DNA from: Kalmusia sp. IMI 367209
Lineage: Eukaryota; Ascomycota; Dothideomycetes; Pleosporales; Didymosphaeriaceae
Assembly (NCBI GenBank): GCA_027946365.1
Contig: JAPEUQ010000020.1
Location: 124,001-188,000, forward strand
Direction: 5' to 3'
DNA: 64,000 nt
Below are positions 60,793 to 64,000 of this stretch, one piece after another. The notes below the pieces were generated by a model. That model was given only the letters and a program-made list of their open reading frames with translations, was not told the DNA's origin and ran no database searches. The translations under genes were made by a program, and so were the position numbers. The stretch's first letter is position 1; every line of letters starts with the position of its first letter.

Positions 60793-62406
60793 CTAATGAG
60801 GGACAATGGTTGTCTTTTTAACCTTACAGAACCAGTCGTGTACACGCCGACTAGGGGTTCCAAGGCTGACCTGAAAGAAACCCAGACGTTCAAAATGCGC
60901 GGAATCTCTATTCTGAAGAATGAGGCCCGCAGACTCGTCCTCAGCCCCGTGCGGCCCGAAGATTTCAAAGCACCAAATATCACAAGGGTCATCGCCCATA
61001 GGTAGGTCCCAATATATCCGCAAAGGCATGGCCCAATAGCAAGTTGAGCTTTGCCGAAGGCAAATGCCATCCCGGTAGGCTTTTCGTACTCGTCCGTCAA
61101 AAGTTAATCGGGCGGACAAGACTTCGGAGTAGAAAGATGAATTGACCTTACGATCAATCTCAACATCCTTCAACTCTGCCTGAGTATCGGTACGGTCAGA
61201 CTGTTTCACTGGATCCCGCATATGAAATCTTATAGCACCATCAAGAGATGCCCATGACCAAGTCGGGCTAAGCCTTCGTCGAGAAATTGGGATTTCCAAT
61301 TGGTCTTTCCTAAACCACAAAAGCTGTTCTAGGATATCATTCTTCCATAGCCCTGCAAGGCAATCGGGCGAACTCCACTCTATGATGTAAGCAAAATTTT
61401 CCGCCAAAGCACCGCAAGCAGGTAATTTATCACTTAGGTTGGTGATACTGCAACACGAATATTTTTCAATCTGCTCTTGCCAACCTTCTAAGACGGTAGA
61501 TCGACTAGAACTACCAGCGACCTTCACTCGTGATTGCACTTCACTCCCTCTATGGGTCTCTTCGAGAGAAAATTCAGGATCTTTGTTCATCCGCTCAGGG
61601 GAGCCTCCCCCATCAAGGCTGCAGTGCTCACTCAGACATTCCCATGTTGTTTGTTTTGTACCGAATCAAAGTAGACGGAGAGAAAGTATATGCTCCTGCA
61701 TCGTCCATCCTCTTCTGTCGATAGGCTCTTGAAACGTATCAAATATCGGCTGCCTTGGTAGGAGCACTGAGCCTTTCACGATGTTGTTGTCTGTGCCGCG
61801 TTGATAAGGTATACTAAGAAGAGCACCGCCGTAAGCTTTTGAAAGCATATGGTCTCCAAGAAAGCCCTCATTGCTACGCTCAGCGCTGGCGGCGGAAACA
61901 GTCAAAGTAGCCCCGTAACAGATGCTTGACATCTTTGCAAGTTCTGTTGCACGATCGTTGTCGTCGTCTTGAATAATGCAGAGCGCATCAACGCAGAGGT
62001 AATCAAAGTCTAGTAATCAGGTCACTTTGACAGCATCTTTAATCGTCTGCGGCAACTCAGAGTCATCGACATTTTCGAGCCGGGCTTTCAAATTTTCTCT
62101 CATTGTTTTCGTCTTTTCCTGTGAGTCACCCCAACAGTAGCTTAAAGCTACAAACTTGATAGAATGTTCCAGTTGAGCCTGTTGAAGCCTTTCGCTCATT
62201 TCTGGATGCCCACCAATCTTAAGTAGACGCGCAGGTAGCGAGCTGAATTGCGGGCGTTGTGCCGCCTCATTACATTTTTCATGTCCAAAGCAGCGCTCCA
62301 AGAGCTTACGGAAACGATTCGTATCAATTAATCCTGCTGTTGAACACGCGAGAGGTCTTGATTTGATGTGGCTGGCTGATACATCACCTGGATCCGTTAA
62401 CCACAC
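60793..62406 (-). pseudogene. HET-domain protein with two in-frame TGA codons
   Basis: A single frame of about 538 codons runs from 62406 to the stop at 60793-60795. The HET blocks are clear: FVALSYCWGD near codons 85-94, LPQTIKDAVKVT then YLCVDALCIIQDDD, LAKMSSICYGATLTVSAA, and RGWTMQEHILSLRLL. The C-terminal half (SPTWSWASLDG) is the usual end of such proteins. Two TGA codons (62017-62019 and 61666-61668) stand where Arg is common and would arise from CGA by one C-to-T change. There is no ATG at the start; an upstream exon at about 62430-62615 could be joined by a 38-bp GTAAAG..CACAG intron. HET proteins mediate heterokaryon incompatibility in fungi; this one is probably inactive. Confidence 0.85.
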
Positions 62407-62429
62407 TGTGGACAGACATATTCTCCACT

Positions 62430-62615
62430 TTAGACTACTTTACCTTCTTTGGCGAAAATATACAATAAAGCTTCTTGCATTTCGTCAACTGCTGCGCGAC
62501 TATATCGATCGTCCCATTCCGCCACTAAAAAGCGAAGATCTTCTGCGTCCTCTGATACCGACAATTTTAGGCAAAATTGGGCGTCTATATCCCAATATGG
62601 GAGCTGTAAGGCCAT
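62430..62615 (-). pseudogene. possible first exon of the HET gene
   Basis: The frame contains LRFLVAEWDDRYSRAAVDEM followed by LLYIFAKE. A GTAAAG donor after AKE and a CACAG acceptor would join it in frame to VWLTDPGDV of the HET frame. The intron would be only 38 bp. Confidence 0.35.
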
Positions 62616-62764
62616 TGAAAAAGTTCACATTTGCGCGCGTGAGATTGGACTTGTATAAAGGTGTATTCGAAGTATTACTAAACATACTCGTCTCTTTTCG
62701 TACCGTCGATCGTGAAGGCTTGGCAATACTTATAATTATATTACTAAAGCTCACTTTGTCCTAA

Positions 62765-63069
62765 TTCCTTAAAGCTATGTATCATACTTATTCTTAAACA
62801 TTTAAAGATAGAATAGATGGGTTCATTATATTAAGTATTTAACTTTATCACTATAAACTAAACTTATAACGTCTAAGTATAATAGTTTTAGCCTTAAAAT
62901 AATAAGATAGTTATATAAGTATACTAATATATACTATAGCTCACTTAGCTATCCCTATTATATTAGAAATTTATTTTAACTTTATGTTTATTCGAAGAAC
63001 TGCTTAGAAGTATATCTTACTAAAGTAAGTATAGATATTAACCTTAACTAAATTCTTTTTATATCTAGC
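62765..63069. other. AT-rich spacer before hAT copy C
   Basis: RIP-like composition, with no readable protein or recognised repeat. Confidence 0.35.
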
Positions 63070-64000
63070 TAGACTAGTAAATAGGTTAGAGTTAACCATA
63101 AATAAATTAGAGTTAGATTAGCTATTACTAAACATTAGGTATAGGTTAAGGTTAGGTTATATAAACCTTAGGTATAGATTAAGCTGTTAAATTATATAGA
63201 CCCTAGGTGTAGGTTAGGTTAAGTTATATAGACCTTAGGTATAGGTTGTTAAGGGTTTCTATCTAGGTTAAATTTATATAACGATAATTTATATTAATAT
63301 TTTTATATAATTCTATTACTAGAAAGTATATTTAGGGAAATATTTATAACTTTATAGAATACTCTACTAGCGGAAGTTAGAGATATAAACTATTTATTTA
63401 TAATAGCTATTAAATATAGTAATATAAAGGAGGTTAACTTTAATATTTATATAGTTAGAGTATTTACTCCCTATTTATACTAGGAATATATATAATATCT
63501 TCCTACTCTATAATCTTTTTTCTTATCTATAACCTCTTTCTTCTTTATAATCTCTTTCTCCTCTATATTATCTATATAATCTAAATAGATTAGAAGCTTA
63601 AAAAGATTATTTACTTTATTATAAGATACTAGACTATCCTTTATAATAATATATTACTCCTTCTCTTAAAAAAATTATATACTTAAAAATATAATCTACT
63701 AAATTCTTTAGGCTAAAAGATGGTGTCTCTAATCTCTAATTATATCTCTTATAATATTAAAAATATACTTAATACTTACTATAATAATCTAAATAGGTAG
63801 AATATCTTTTATAATTTAGATAAGATAAGGATAAGTATTCTTATTTACTTTCTACTACTATAAAATATCAAAAGATTCATCTATAATAATATAAGATATA
63901 CTTAGATAAATTCTCCTTCCTAATATACTATCCCTTACTCTTCTTCTATATATTATAAGCTAGTACCCTAGTTTTAGCTAGATACTAAAATACTACTTAA
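63070..64000 (-). mobile_element. hAT transposon copy C, left end only (continues past the window)
   Basis: The end reads TAGACTAGTAAATAGG and is followed by the same GGTATAGGTTAAGG-type tandem units and then the complement of the transposase C-terminus, almost collinear with 18413-19350 of copy B. The dimerisation-domain region lies at about 63650-63870. The 8 bases on the outside are TATCTAGC; the partner lies beyond the window. Confidence 0.88.

Noticed and set aside
60679..61005. 108-residue plus-strand open frame
   Set aside because: It lies largely antisense to the C-terminal part of the HET gene, which explains the openness.
4646..64000. CRISPR array from the many short repeats
   Set aside because: Repeats are transposon termini and AT-rich words with no regular spacer structure, and the genome is eukaryotic.

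Overview
This window looks like a chromosomal segment of a filamentous ascomycete (Pezizomycotina; a more precise placement is not possible from sequence alone). The genes have short introns of about 40-60 bp with GT..AG borders. There are ruins of a HET-domain gene and a NACHT (STAND/NLR-like) gene, both families typical of these fungi. Large blocks are extremely AT-rich, nearly free of CA/TG dinucleotides and full of TA, with retroelement and transposase reading frames riddled with TAA/TAG. That is the signature of repeat-induced point mutation (RIP).

The window alternates between normal-composition islands and RIP-degraded blocks. Island 1 (1-4645) holds, on the minus strand, a bacterial-looking MazG pyrophosphohydrolase immediately followed by the N-terminal GIY-YIG part of a DUF2075-type protein that runs off the left edge, then a decayed FAD-linked oxidoreductase, and a SAM-domain reading frame on the plus strand. 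Block 1 (4646-10629) is one 5,984-bp hAT transposon (copy A) with terminal inverted repeats, telomere-like subterminal repeats and an exact 8-bp target duplication. Island 2 (10638-16440) holds an intact DUF1275 membrane protein and an intact three-exon isocitrate lyase/PEP mutase-family gene.

Block 2 (about 16441-53640) is a 37-kb nest of transposons. A second hAT copy (B, 18413-34685) carries one Ty3/gypsy element and two Fot1/pogo elements inside it; removing them leaves about 5,978 bp, which agrees with copy A. To its right lie a second Ty3/gypsy element (34811-42010), a Ty1/copia complex (42160-49570 plus pieces to 51117) and another Fot1-like copy (51407-53461) that itself carries a solo LTR. 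Two of the smallest insertions are visibly less mutated than their surroundings.

Island 3 (about 53640-62760) carries an intact ankyrin-repeat gene, a NACHT gene with two in-frame stops, an un-RIPped Fot1/pogo transposase tail and a HET gene with two in-frame stops. It resembles a decayed allorecognition-type neighbourhood. Block 3 (from about 62765) ends in a third hAT copy (C, from 63070) that continues past the right edge.

The most unusual features are the bacterial-type MazG/GIY-YIG-DUF2075 pair, the hAT family with telomere-like ends plus a second opposite-strand reading frame, and copia LTRs flanked on both sides by internal sequence.
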